From Primulina eburnea (taxonomy: Eukaryota > Streptophyta > Magnoliopsida > Lamiales > Gesneriaceae): a stretch of DNA of 64,000 bases. The stretch lies in the NCBI RefSeq assembly GCF_022965805.1, contig NC_133108.1, positions 22,473,545 to 22,537,544 of the forward strand. Reading direction: 5' to 3'. Under the pieces are notes generated by a model. It was not told the DNA's origin and searched no databases. It saw nothing but the letters and a program-made list of their open reading frames with translations. Of the stretch, positions 34,176-46,583 are shown piece after piece. Every line of letters starts with the position of its first letter. Within the stretch, counting starts at the first letter, position 1. The position numbers were made by a program, and so were the translations under genes.

Positions 34176-35791
34176 CATGTATCCAATCCGACACATGGAT
34201 CAACACAAACTCTGAATCACACTCAGTGACTCAAGGACTCGACTCGACTCGTCCTAATCTAGGTATCCCGATCGGAATAAGAACACAGACCCACCTACAC
34301 TCCCGATCGGGGTGGTGGCATGTTCTTATTCACGGACTTTGGCTCTTTCCATATCGAACACCAGTAATAGAAGAAACTCCAATTCTATCCACTCCGATAT
34401 AGCCAAATGTCCGGCGTCTTGGCGAATCAGCCATAGACTAGGCTTATCAACCCTGGCGAATCAGCCAAACCTCTGTGACAATGTGCAATGGCCCGGTGAT
34501 GATTCAATCACTATCGGGGACCTCTGTCACGAAATCAAACGTCTACGACTTGGCGTATCAGCCCATGACTTAATACATAACTCAATAGATCAAAGATAAC
34601 AATCACATCAATTGAAATTATCAATGCAATAAGATGAAGTACGTGATTTTGGGAAACTCAAGTCAATCGAACTCGAGTTGTGCAATCCCACATCAACATA
34701 AATTTATACCTTTCGTTTCGTTCTGTCGATCCGACTCTGTCGAAATCTCAAACTCACTGCCTGTCAAATCAATCTAGCAATACAATATGGAATACACTGA
34801 ATCAATGTATAACTCAATTCAAAATCTGTTCTGATCCATACTCAAATCAAATATAATCTGATTCATATCAACGATATCAGAATACAATCTCAATTAATAT
34901 TGAATCTGATCAAAATCAATCTACTGATGTTTCGACGGCATAACAATACAGTCTTGATAACCCCGTCAATCTCAACATCACTGATATAATAACACGGCTC
35001 ATAATTGATATCAATACGAATCATAATCTTCAATAATAACAGATCATAATCTCAAATCTGTACAATCTTAGTCATATTAATTCTAAAATCATAACAATTA
35101 CATAAACAGTCCGTTCTTCGATCTGACTTCAATTATATACTGATCAATATACCCAAAACACATAATATCAGTCAAATCACAATTCCCCCAATATCATAAT
35201 TTCAAACGATATCAGAATTCAATAAAACTTACGTCCCGTTGTAGGTGTCGTCGCTAGGAACACGGTGCTGTACTCGGATTTCAAATCAGATGACCAGGTC
35301 GTAACTTAGAACTTGAGCTTTCCTCGGCAGCTCGTTTCTCTTCCTTTTTCATTCTTAAGGCTAAGGATTGATATGTATAGATATATATATATATACACAC
35401 GTTGCATGCAAGGGCAAGTGGCTTATCTTTGGTGCAACACGTCTCGCGCTCGGGCGGTCATGAATTTCCGCCCGGGCGCTTGTTCGGCGCTCGGGCGGTT
35501 AAAACTTACTGCTCGGGCGCGGCAGTTTCTGTCGAGATACTCAGCCGATCATCTCCTGGCGCTCGGGCGGTAATATTCTACCGCTCGGGCGCCAAAAATT
35601 CTGTCCAAGAAGTAAACTCATGGTACATTGGCGCTCGGGCGGTTCATTTCTACCGCTCGTGCGCAAGATGTTCGGTCCAACATCTTGGCTTATAATGTAA
35701 CGATGCCCTGCTTCTTCATTTGAGTTCCTATAACCTCAATTTTGTCAATTAATCTACGTCTAATTACAATAATTAATTCTCGGGCATTACA
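34176..35791 (-). repeat. Truncated 3' LTR of element E
   Basis: It matches the 5' LTR of E from CATGTATCCAATCCGACAC (48281) onward to GGGCATTACA. P4 arms are GAATAAGAACA (34275-34285) and TGTTCTTATTC (34321-34331). Minus-strand order continues with GTAAGT (35232-35227), a TATA tract about 35395-35381 and the hairpin array 35446-35664. The motif GGCGAATCAGCC or a close form recurs at about 34425, 34457 and 34553. Confidence 0.9.
35446..35664 (-). repeat. U3 hairpin array, element E 3' LTR
   Basis: Four inverted repeats of the GCGCTCGGGCGGT-N8-ACCGCTCGGGCGC type with 7-8-base loops (for example GGCGCTCGGGCGGT then TAATATTCT then ACCGCTCGGGCGCC near 35570). Loops and a few arm bases vary. The position between the U3 end and the TATA tract matches the arrays in D. 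Confidence 0.88.
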
Positions 35792-35811
35792 TTTCTCCCC
35801 CCCCCCTAAGA
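35792..35811 (-). other. Altered polypurine tract of element E
   Basis: Plus strand TTTCTCCCCCCCCCCTAAG next to the LTR gives a minus-strand run of about ten G residues, where relatives have GAGGGGGAG. The run may have lengthened by slippage. Confidence 0.8.
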
Positions 35812-38073
35812 TATGATTTCGTCCCCGAATCACAAGCCATCAACTCATATATCATAGGTAATCATATTAGATACAAAACTAGATACAAGAAGGAGATGTA
35901 CAGAAGTTAAGAAGAAAACTCACCTCAACGACACAATTCTAGAATCTTTATCTCATCTCAGATTCTATCTTCCAAATAGCTTCCTTGATGCCCTAACCAT
36001 TCCCTTGAATTTTCAACAACGGAATAGTCTTTATTCTGAATTATCTTTCTTTTACTGATTCTGATTTCAATCTGGAATAATAATTCAAAAAATATACTAT
36101 CATAATATAACTCGAAGTAACTATGATAAAATCGATTGAAAAATACTGGCTATACAACATCCGTATATACCAATCAACAGCTCATAACAAATCAATATCG
36201 CCATCTGCCATCAAATCTGTTTAAGCTAAATCAATTTAATATTCAATATTCTATATCAATTACTATCGGTCATCGTCTGACGTTGGCATATTCAGTCTGT
36301 CTATTCATAGATGTCGTCATTCTTTTAAATCAGCTTCATTTCTTCCGTCATATCTCTAATCATATCAGGTCCAATCTCAGGAACCTCAGAGATATTATCT
36401 CAATAAAGAGGGGATCCATACTTCTTGTCGTACAACACCTCAGAGGAGTCATCTCAAACTCGTCTGATAGCTATTGTTGTATTAAAACTTGCACAATAAC
36501 AATGAATCTTGTCAATTGGTGCTAAAATCAAGCACTACAGTTTCAAGAATATCTTCTCATATCTGGATAATACACTCTGACTTTCCGTCAGTCGGTGAAT
36601 GATATGCAGTACTCAGATATAATCTTATACCCAAAACTTCTTGTACACTTTGCCAAAGGTGCAAAGTCAATCGAAGTCACGGTCTGATATAATTAACTTT
36701 CGGCACCTCGTGCAATCTAATCACTTTTTTGACAGAAATCTCAGTCATATAATCATATATGTACGTCTTCATGTACGAGCTAGCACTCGCAGACTAGGTC
36801 AGTCTATCATTCTTAACTCAAATCGATACTCCATCGTGGAAATATCACAGCAGTTTCATCACGATATCCCTGGAAATGTAATCCATTTCCATTCAGGAGT
36901 CGACAAGCTATAAAACCAATTTCCTGGTTTCTTTCTTTCCGTCTTTATCTGTCAGCAATTCAGACATTTCAATACAGACTCTGTCATATCTGATCTCATC
37001 TGTTTCTATCAAAAATGTCTTTTCAAATTATCATACTTTTTTTTCTACCATCAGGATAGATGCGGAATCAATTACTGTACACATTTGACAACACCTGTCG
37101 TTTAAAATCCGAAATATCTGGCACAACAGATCGGTTATTTATATACAATACAGTATTACATACCTGAGATTTTGATCGACACATTGTTCTGACTATCGAT
37201 ATCATACTCTGAACATTCTGATTGACTTTCTGAGCTACTTTAACTCTAAAAATCAGTTCTGATTCCACCGGCACAGTAATAAGTTTCAACGATTCACTAT
37301 ATGTTTCAAATATTCATTCAAAACAACTGAAATTTCAAATCAAATTCAAAACATCTGTCATAGATAATAGTCTGGTAAACTCATAGAACTGCAAATATCT
37401 GACACTGATATCAATCTCGGCCAACTGCTCACAGCCTTACTGTACTCAGCTCAATAATCGTCTTCCGATGTCACATACTCTGAATACAATCTGTCTCAAT
37501 CCAGATTCACATCGCAACAGTTTCTGTATACCACATCTCAGTTCTCAGAATATTCAACAAAATCAATCATATTCTTCCAATATATCAGAATATCACAACT
37601 AACACAATCATAAAATCCTCAAAATATTTCTTAATACATAGTTAATCAACTCATAGACATAGCTGATACATCCTAACGATAAACACTCAATCAGAGGTAA
37701 CTCTCGTCCAGTAATCTCAAACTGATTTTTCAATTCTTTGAGTTCTATCAGTGCCATTCTGTTCAAAGTTCAAAAGAAAAGAAACTGTACCTGGTATCAT
37801 GTCAAGGCGGACTTCAATCTCCCAGGCTGAAGGCCAACCCGGAATATCATCTGGAACAATAGCAACATTCATGCCATTGGTAAATCAGCCAAGAATAGAC
37901 TCGATTCCAGTGAATCAACTGAGTACATAAGGAGTCCCTCCGCTCCTTTCGATAATCATCGAGTCATAGAGAGTACGGGTATCAAAAGAATTCTAAATCC
38001 AGAATCCTTACCGTCTCATGTTTATCCTCCGGCCATGTCAGGTCCGAAACTTACCATCTTCTAGAATCGGTCT
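35812..38073 (-). pseudogene. Decayed pol remnant of element E, distal part
   Basis: No complete domain survives, but order is kept. About 37289-37068 resembles C's segment before the integrase zinc site (VAQKVNQNVQS, VLYINNRSVVPDISDFKRQ against [29 protein letters not shown]). About 38050-37800 resembles C's region between protease and reverse transcriptase ([25 protein letters not shown]), with several stops. An open frame at 36136-36525 on the plus strand is chance. Confidence 0.65.
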
Positions 38074-38723
38074 GTAATTGTGGGGACCCGGACGCTAATC
38101 ATCTTCTTAATCGTCGTTGGGATTTAATTATCAGTTCTGATAAACAGGGTCTAAAATTTTTTCTTTTTAAAATGTAAATGCGGAAGGTAATGGAATCTAA
38201 ATAATATACATCTCAGTATAAAATACATTTCAGTATAAAAGTACAATACTGTACAATCTAAGTCTAAGGTTCAGTTACTAAGTTCAAGTAATAAACCAAG
38301 TCTACAGTAAGTCCGGAATCACCACGCTAACTCTTCTTCTCTCCTCATCCTCTTGATCCCGATCCAGTCCCACATGTTGTCATGCACACATACAAAACAA
38401 GACAAGAGCCGGATAACTCCGGTGAGAATAAATCTCAGTATAAAACATGGTAAGCATGTATATAAACAATCTAAATCATAAAACATGCTCTCATGCACAT
38501 ATTCAAAGTAGTAGATTTCATAATCTATGAAATTAAATCACAATAAGCATGCAACTCCTTTCAGATAGACATGCAATTTAGATCAAATCATATAAACATG
38601 CTATCATACTGAAAGCAATAAACATGGGTTTCATATTCTATGAAACCACATCTCTAAACACATGCAGTTCTAGTCAAATCATGTCTAGACTCGACTCAAC
38701 TATAACTCTAGGGATCCCGTGAT

Positions 38724-38860
38724 GAATAAGACGTCAATGGCTGTTACCTACTCAAACGATCGTGGTAACTGTACGTCTTATTCCTAGACTTCGGCCATGG
38801 CTGTATCGTGGTGCTTACAATCGGAGGGTGTCTGCTCCTATGTACGATACACCGAACGTC
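38724..38860 (-). ncRNA. Structured LTR module, element F 3' LTR
   Basis: All stems can be drawn: P4 38724-38734 with 38773-38783; P5 GTTACC (38743-38748) with GGTAAC (38764-38769); P1 TTCGG/CCGAA with a 7-nt bulge; P2 TGTATCG/CGATACA; apical GGAG/CTCC. The 5' LTR copy has P4 at 44798-44808 and 44847-44857. Confidence 0.62.
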
Positions 38861-39833
38861 TAGAAGTCTGACTATCTGTCAAACTTTCCTATCTCAAATG
38901 CAATGTATAACAATCTGTAAACAAAGCATGCTCATTTCCAAAAGATTTGAATATAAAGTCTATAAACAAATCATAATCATATCAGAAGACAAACAATAAT
39001 CAAGTATGTGATTTTATTGGGAAACTCAAATGAGATCTGATTTGAGTTGTATCTTCCCCAGGTATCACATGAATTATAACTTTGTCGTCCCTGTCTGACG
39101 AAGACGAAGTCTGGTATTCAACTCTGTCCATCTCAAATCTGAAATGACAATATCGAATACAACGTATCAGTACTTAACTCATACACAATCTATTCTGATC
39201 AATATTCAACTCAGTACATAATCTGATCAATATCTGACCAATATAATCATGAATCTCAATCAATATCATATCGGATCAATCTAAATCGATACTGAATCTG
39301 ATCAATCTAAATCAACTGATGTTTCAACGGCATAACGATACTGTCTCGATGACCCCGTCAGTCTAAACATCACAGATATAATATCAGACTTCGTAATCAA
39401 TAACAATACCAGTCATAATCTCAATAACAATACAAGTCTGATATGAAATCTCAGTCAATATCTTTCAAAAATCATAACAATTGCATACCCAGTCTATTCT
39501 TACATCTGACTTTGATTATACAATATATACGGCAGTAGAAACACCATATCTGAATCACATACAATTCTAGCAACATCATATTCTCAAAACATCTAAAAAC
39601 GTAACAAAACTTACGTCCTTGTATAGCTCGAGTCGAGAGGAGCTCAAAACTGAAGTCGGATTTGAATTCTGATGGATGGATCTTCCACAATCGCCAATCT
39701 AAAAGGCGTAAGGATTTTCTATCAAAATCTTCGCCCCTTTTTCCATTTTTCTGATGAATTACGTGCCATTCATCTGTATATATACTGCATGCACAATCTG
39801 AAATGTGGCATCATTTTTCAAGCTCCACGCATG

Positions 39834-40095
39834 ACCGCGGGTGCGGTCATGACATGCACCGCGGGTGCGGTCGTGCAATGCCTATCCTGGCATTTCTCGA
39901 AAGCTCAGACCGCGGGTGCGGTCCTTCCATTACCGCGGGTGCGGTGTCGCCTCGAATAAATTTGCCAACTTTCTGTCCATGCACCGCGGGTGCGGTCTTG
40001 GTTGCACCGCGGGTGCGGTGTGGCTTTGGCCTCACTTTCAAAATTTCATAATTGCATGACCGCGGGTGCACTCCTGTTCTGGGCGCGGGTGCGGT
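39834..40095 (-). repeat. U3 palindrome array, element F 3' LTR
   Basis: It has about seven units of ACCGCGGGTGCGGT plus weaker ones. One unit (after GCGGTCTTGGTTGC, near 39997-40020) is absent from the 5' LTR of the same element and accounts for most of the 20-base length difference. Confidence 0.9.
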
Positions 40096-40224
40096 CTTGC
40101 AAACCCTATTTTCTCAGGTCTTTTCTTCCCTCATTGCATGTCATGCATTCTCATATCTTCCGTGTCTCACGTTAATGAAGACTATAATCTTGGTTTATCA
40201 ATTCTATACTTCTTGGGCATTACA

Positions 40225-40240
40225 TTTCTCCACCTCTTAG
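40225..40240 (-). other. Polypurine tract of element F
   Basis: The minus strand reads AAGAGGTGGAGAAA, one pyrimidine breaking the run found in A, D and G. Confidence 0.88.
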
Positions 40241-42919
40241 ATCTGAGTTCGTCCTCGAACTCACAACAATCAATTCAAAGATATCAGAAGAAATGTATCA
40301 CAGAGTTTAAACTAAACTCCCATATTTAATTCCAGTCTGGAATAAAAATTCGTTAAGTGTCATGTCATAACACTTCTTCAATTCTTTTGACAGAATCAGT
40401 CTCGCATTACTGGCTATACACTTCCGTATAAACCAATCTACAGCTCATCACCTATCAGTACCATCTGCTGTTATCAAATTTGTTTCTTCCCAAACAAAGG
40501 CATCTACCATCTTTAGCTTCAAATACCCATCGTCATTATCCGACATTGGGTTCTTAAATCTGTCCATTCTGAACTATCTTCATCTTCCTTTGAATTTTCT
40601 TCAAAAGAAATCTGTAGTACTCATCGTATACTGTCTTGTCTATAACTATCTCCTTACCTATCTGATAAGCTCATAGCTATTGTCACACAATGATAATAAA
40701 TCATATTAATTAGTGCTAACATCCAGCACCAAAGCTGTATCCAAATCTTCCAATATCTGGATAACATATTCTAACTGCCTGTCAATCTGTGAAACGTTCT
40801 AAGAAAGAGTTCATGATATATTCTGTCACGAATACAAACTCAAGCAAAATCACAATCTGACATAATCTACTATGACATTCCGATCTTTCTGACCACTTTT
40901 CTGACACCGATCTGTGTCATTGGTCATGTTTGTACATTATCTGGTACAAACTGATAGATATAGATTGAACAATCTGTCAGTCTTAATCATATCATATTTC
41001 ACAATCTGTAGAAAATGGCAGTAATTTCATTACGGATGCTATAGAAATGTACTCCCATTTCTATTTAAAACTATACAATTCTGTAATAAATCTTCTAATT
41101 TCTATTTTTCTGTCTTTTCTGTTAGCAATTCAGACGTATTAGTACAATTTCTGCCAACATTTCAATACAATTCTGTTATAACTGATCTCATCTGTCTATA
41201 TCACAACTATCTGTTCGAATACAATACATTCTCAATCATCATACTGAACACTGAATCCATGACTGTAAGCTTCTGACAATATCTGTTCTTTCTGGTTCGA
41301 ACTATTTGATATACACAAATCAGTCAATAATATAAATTAAAGAAAATATACCTACCTGGTATTCGGCTCTGGTTATCGATATCAAGCTTTGCTGTACAAT
41401 TCTGACACATCTGACATCACAAGATAAACAGTCTCATACAAAACACAGAATCACATATCTGTTACTCTGATAGATACCCTATTCTGGTTATTACAATCAA
41501 GTTCTGAACATTCTGATCACATTCTTGACTTACTGTAACTCTTGAATTCAACGCTGATTCGGTTGAAACTGTATATACTCCCTCTAGTTCACACTAATCT
41601 GTAGCATATACGGATTCATCAAATCAGATACAAAATATCAATAACCTATACAGATCTAGTGAGTTCAATGAACTCATAACACATTGATTTCTGGTAAATA
41701 TCTTCATGTCATTCTGATCAACTGCTATATCTCATCTGCAATTAAAAGGTGCTCCCAACCAATATAAGATATCAGGAATACTGATTTAGAACAATAACAA
41801 TACACAAGCAGATATAAAGCAATAATCGAATAAGATAATCTGTCAAATCAGACAATATACATTTCTGACATTTCTGACATTTCTGAAATTCCTGATCTTT
41901 CTGATATCGGTATCTTATCAATAACTGATCACAATCTCAACTGTATCAAAATCAATCTGTACACTAACTTCAGATATCGCATATTCTGAATACAATCTGT
42001 TTCAAGCAAGATTCTTATCTGAATAATTTCTGTATACAATCATTACAGTTCTCAGAATATTCAATAAAGTCTTCAAATATTCTATTCAATCAATCAGATG
42101 CTGCAAATATATCAAAATCTCACAGATACAATGAGCATAACATCATCAGAACCTCTCTGAATATACTGAAACATGCCAAAGAGTATCACTAGATCAGATG
42201 TACTCCTGGTCGGTACTCTTCTATTGATCTTTCAATTCTTTCTGTATCGTTCTGTACATTCAATGTCATTCTATGTTGAATTCTAAAATAACGATCAATA
42301 TCTGATCTGAATTCAATTCTGAAATTTATCTTTCTAATATAATACACAAATCTGAAATCTTATCTGGCTAATGTCTGCCAACTCATACATCATTGACATA
42401 TCTGTCAATGTTAGGCTCGATTTCAGTAGGTCTACTGAATACATAGGGATGCAATCTGCTCCTTTCTGTATTAATCGAGTCATATACAACACAGATATCA
42501 AAGGAATTCTAAATCTAGAATCCTTATCGTGGTATCTCCACTGATCAGTCATCTCTGATCTGACTCTTACCATTTCTGGAAAAATTCTCCAATATGTCTA
42601 TACTTGTTCAGCTTATACATATCAATAATGCGTTCAAATCAGGAACACAAGTACATCATAAGCTATTTCTATTTTATTCTCATCTTACTGTAGTATACAA
42701 TATATACAGAAATCTCTGATATCAACACTTCCTCAACAAGCAAGGGCATCAATACTACAGTACATACAAACTCAACCGATACAACATATCTCCATGCAAC
42801 TCAGTCAAAGATATTCTTTAACAAATGCATTAGTATATATCAATACATATGCAATAGAATCACAAAGAATAGTACCTGTTGTAAATTCTGGATTTGTGTT
42901 TTCAATTGAACTCTGTTCC
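40241..42919 (-). pseudogene. Decayed pol remnant of element F
   Basis: About 2.7 kb with stops in all frames. The stretch 42573-42334 still reads VRSEMTDQWRYHDKDSRFRI, PLISVLYM, LIQKGAD and SVDLLKSSLTLTD. This aligns with C's [34 protein letters not shown] and [13 protein letters not shown] between protease and reverse transcriptase. TTTCTGACA microrepeats occur near 41870-41900. Confidence 0.7.
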
Positions 42920-43738
42920 CTACAATCTTCGGGAACGCTTCTGGGGACAGACTTTAGCAAAGTGTCCCGGCTGTCCACAAATATTGCATCTACCAGTCAC
43001 TCCCTGGCATTGCTCGGTGGGATGTCTCCCTCCGCAAGTCCTGCAATATACTCCAGTATAACTCGGGCTAGAACCACTGGAGCTAGAGGAACCACTTCCA
43101 AACTTCTTGAATGCCTTCTTTCGAGCTTTCAGCAAATCTTGCTTCCCACTCGTACTGCCGTGATCATATCGAAGAGGGGATTGCTGTGTCTGAAGTGGCT
43201 TCACACACAACCTTGTCAATTATCTAATCAGACTCATCTCCGCTCTCTTTGCTCTACTCAAGATATCAGCAAAATGATAAGGTCGTTGCAAATTCATAAA
43301 TGCAACTACCTCTGAATTCAACCCTCTGATGAACTGATTCACTACAGCTTCATCATTTCCAGCTAAATGAGGAGCAAAATGCAGTAGAGTAGAGAATTTA
43401 GCAATATATTGGTCAATATTCAGCTGCCATTGGCTCAAATTCTCAAACTCTAATTTCTTGTCCTCTCGGTACGAAGCTGAGAAAAATCTTCGATAAAATT
43501 CAGTTCTGAATATTTCCCACGAAATCACTGTACCTCTCTGTTCCCACATTCTTCGACTGGTAATCCACCAATTCCTGGCGGCTTCTCGTAACTGATAAGG
43601 TACCATTATAACTCTCTGTTCATCTGTACAATCAAGTAAATCGAACAGTATTTCTATATCATCAAACCAGTTCTGACAATCTTCGGATGTCTCGGAACCA
43701 CTCAGAATCGGCGGCTGCAATAACTGAAATTCTTTCAT
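42920..43738 (-). pseudogene. gag: Gag of element F with one internal stop
   Basis: Ty3/Gypsy Gag from ATG 43738 (MKEFQLLQPPILSG): core EDCQNWFDDIEILFDLLDCT, ARNWW, FYRRFFSASYRED, LSQWQLNIDQYIAKFSTLL. An in-frame TAA at 43217-43219, where A has CAG, splits it. The rest continues in the same frame to two zinc knuckles, CRTCGGRHPTEQC and CNICGQPGHFAKVC. The terminal TAG at 42920-42922 corresponds to a CAG codon in E. Confidence 0.88.
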
Positions 43739-44135
43739 CTTTTCTTCTAGCTGAGTTTCTGATGCATCTATCTGTTCAGATAAAGTACTAACCCTTTCTG
43801 GAAATCTCCGATGCGGTATATCTGAATATCAAACAAATCAATGTACAATCTGTATAATCTGTCTCAGCCCTCCTCTGATCATATACCTCTGATTCAGACT
43901 CGGTTCTGATCCAGGCTTAGTAATTACATGCTGCAATCAACTCAGATACCAACAACATGTAATAGAGAAAGCAATAAATCATGCTAGCACACACAATATA
44001 AGTCAACATTGAAATAATAAATCTCATGCTAGCAATCATATGCAAGGAAGAAAATTCAATCTACCCCGCTCATTCTCTACTATCTCAATCTAAAAGATCT
44101 ATCAATTCTGACTATTTCAATCTAAAGGATCTATA

Positions 44136-44147
44136 GCTCTGATACCA
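44136..44147 (-). other. Primer-binding site of element F (tRNA-iMet)
   Basis: Complement of TGGTATCAGAGC, five bases from the 5' LTR at 44153. Confidence 0.94.
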
Positions 44148-44152
44148 CCTGT

Positions 44153-46278
44153 TGTGGGGACCCGGACGCTAATCATCTTCTTAATCGTCGTTGGGATTTA
44201 ATTATCAGTTCTGATAAACAGGGTCTAAAAATTTTTCTTTTTAAAATGTAAATGCGGAAGGTAATGGAATCTAAATAATATACATCTCAGTATAAAATAC
44301 ATTTCAGTATAAAAGTACAATATTGTACAATCTAAGTCTAAGGTTCAGTTACTAAGTTCAAGTAATAAACCAAGTCTACAGTAAGTCCGGAATCACCACG
44401 CTAACTCTTCTTCTCTCCTCATCCTCTTGACCCCGATCCAGTCCCACCTGTTGTCATGCACACATACAAAACAAGACAACAGCCGGATAACTCCGGTGAG
44501 AATAAATCCCAGTATAAAACATGGTAAACATGTATATAAACAATCTAAATCATAAAACATGCTCTCATGCACATATTCAAAGTAGTAGATTTCATAATCT
44601 ATGAAATTAAATCACAATAAGCATGCAACTCCTTTAAGATAGACATGCAATTTAGATCAAATCATATAAACATGCTATCATACTGAAAGCAATAAACATG
44701 GGTTTCATATTCTATGAAACCACATCTCTAAACACATGCAGTTCTAGTCAAATCATGTCTAGACTCGACTCAACTATAACTCTAGGGATCCCGTGATGAA
44801 TAAGACGTCAATGGCTGTTACCTACTCAACCGATCGTGGTAACTGTACGTCTTATTCCTAGACTTCGGCCATGGCTGTATCGTGGTGCTACAATCGGAGG
44901 GTGTCTGCTCCTATGTACGATACACCGAACGTCTAGAAGTCTGACTATCTGTCAAACTTTCCTATCTCAAATGCAATGTATAACAATCTATAAACAAAGC
45001 ATGCTCATTTCCAAAAGATTTGAATATAAAGTCTATAAACAAATCATAATCATATCATAAGATAAACAATAATCAAGTATGTGATTTTATTGGGAAACTC
45101 AAATGAGATCTGATTTGAGTTGTATCTTCCCCAGATATCACATGAATTATACCTTTGTCGTCCCTGTCTGACGAAGACGAAGTCTGGTATTCAACTCTGT
45201 CCATCTCAAATCTGAAATGACAATATCGAATACAACGTATCAGTACATAACTCAATACACAATCTGTTCTGATCAATATTCAACTCAGTACATAATCTGA
45301 TCCATATCTGACCAATATAATCATGAATCTCAATCAATATCATATCGGATCAATCTAAATCGATACTGAATCTGATCAATCTAAATCAACTGATGTTTCA
45401 ACGGAATAACGATAATGTCTCGATGACCCCTGTCAGTCTAAACATCACAGATATAATATCAGACTTCGTAATCCATAACAATATCAGTCATAATCTCAAT
45501 AACAATACAAGTCTGATATGAAATCTCAGTCAATATCTTTCAAAAATCATAACAATTGCATACCCAGTCTATTCTTACATCTGACTTCGATTATACAATA
45601 TATACGGCAGTAGAAACACCATATCTGAATCACATACAATTCTAGCAACATCATATTCTCAAAACATCTCAAAACGTAACAAAACTTACGTCCTTGTATA
45701 GCTCGAGTCGAGAGGAGCTCAAAACTGAAGTCGGATTTGAATTCTGATGGATGGATCTTCCACAATCGCCAATCTAAAAGGCGTAAGGATTTTCTATCAA
45801 AATCTTCACCCCTTTCTCCATTTTTCTGATGAATTACGTGCCATTCATCTGCATATATACTGCATGCACAATCTGAAATGTGGCATCATTTTTCAAGCTC
45901 CACGCATGACCGCGGGTGCGGTCATGACATGCACCGCGGGTGCGGTCGTGCAATGCCTATCCTGGCATTTCTCGAAAGCTCAGACCGCGGGTGCGGTCCT
46001 TCCATTACCGCGGGTACGGTGTCACCTCGAATAAATTTGCCAACTTTCTGTCCATGCACCGCGGGTGCGGTGTGGCTTCGGCCTCACTTTCAAAATTTCA
46101 TAATTGCATGATCGCGGGTGCACTCCTGTTCTGGGCGCGGGTGCGGTCTTGCAAACCCTATTTTCTCAGGTCTTTTCTTCCCTCATTGCATGTCATGCTT
46201 TCTCATATCTTCCGTGTCTCACGTTAATGAAGACTAATAATCTTGGTTTATCAATTTCTATACTTCTTGGGCATTACA
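44153..46278 (-). repeat. 5' LTR of element F
   Basis: Length 2126, close to the 3' LTR apart from one fewer palindrome unit and scattered substitutions. It contains the array 45909-46147, a TATA tract near 45859-45852 and the structured module with P4 at 44798-44857. Confidence 0.94.
45909..46147 (-). repeat. U3 palindrome array, element F 5' LTR
   Basis: Units of ACCGCGGGTGCGGT as in the 3' LTR but one fewer. One unit reads ACCGCGGGTACGGT. Confidence 0.9.
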
Positions 46279-46283
46279 GTAAT

Positions 46284-46583
46284 AGCTTTGTACTTGGCCA
46301 GCATATCATTATTCAAAATGCAGTCATAATCAGACAATACAAGTACAATATAAGCTAACTCAGTTTCATTCTTATCTTATTGATGTATACAATATTTCAT
46401 AGTATTCACTGATATCAAAACTCTTCCCAAAAGGTAAAGAGATAACAACTACCGCAGATACAAACTCAACAGATAAAGCATACATCAATGAAATTCTTTC
46501 AGAAATCAGGGGTAGGATGTACGAATATCTCTCAATGCATACACATAATAATCATAAAAGAACAGGTACCTGCTACTATATCG
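46284..46583 (-). pseudogene. Protease remnant of element E
   Basis: On the minus strand one frame reads VTEEQILDALDDIVAGTCSF, aligning with C's [20 protein letters not shown] at the start of protease. It is in a different frame from E's gag, so a frameshift separates them. Further on DMLAKYKA aligns with C's DMLTKYRA. The active-site DTG is not readable. Confidence 0.7.

Larger units (their letters stand above)
38079..40224 (-). repeat. 3' LTR of element F
   Basis: Starts TGTGGGGACCC and ends GGGCATTACA, length 2146. P4 arms are at 38724-38734 and 38773-38783, P5 is GTTACC/GGTAAC, and P2 is seven bases (TGTATCG/CGATACA). GTAAGT is at 39614-39609, a TATA tract at about 39784-39777, and the palindrome array at 39834-40095. 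Confidence 0.94.
38079..46278 (-). mobile_element. Element F: gag-only LTR retrotransposon inside E
   Basis: It has 3' LTR 38079-40224, PPT, pol remnant, broken gag, PBS and 5' LTR 44153-46278. A perfect duplication GTAAT is at 38074-38078 and 46279-46283. E sequence continues across it: the E protease remnant (DMLAKYKA, near 46290) lies on one side and the next E pol segment on the other. Confidence 0.94.

Noticed and set aside
36136..36525. 129-residue plus-strand frame
   Set aside because: It lies antisense in the pol remnant of E, has no recognisable domain and no counterpart in A, D, F or G.
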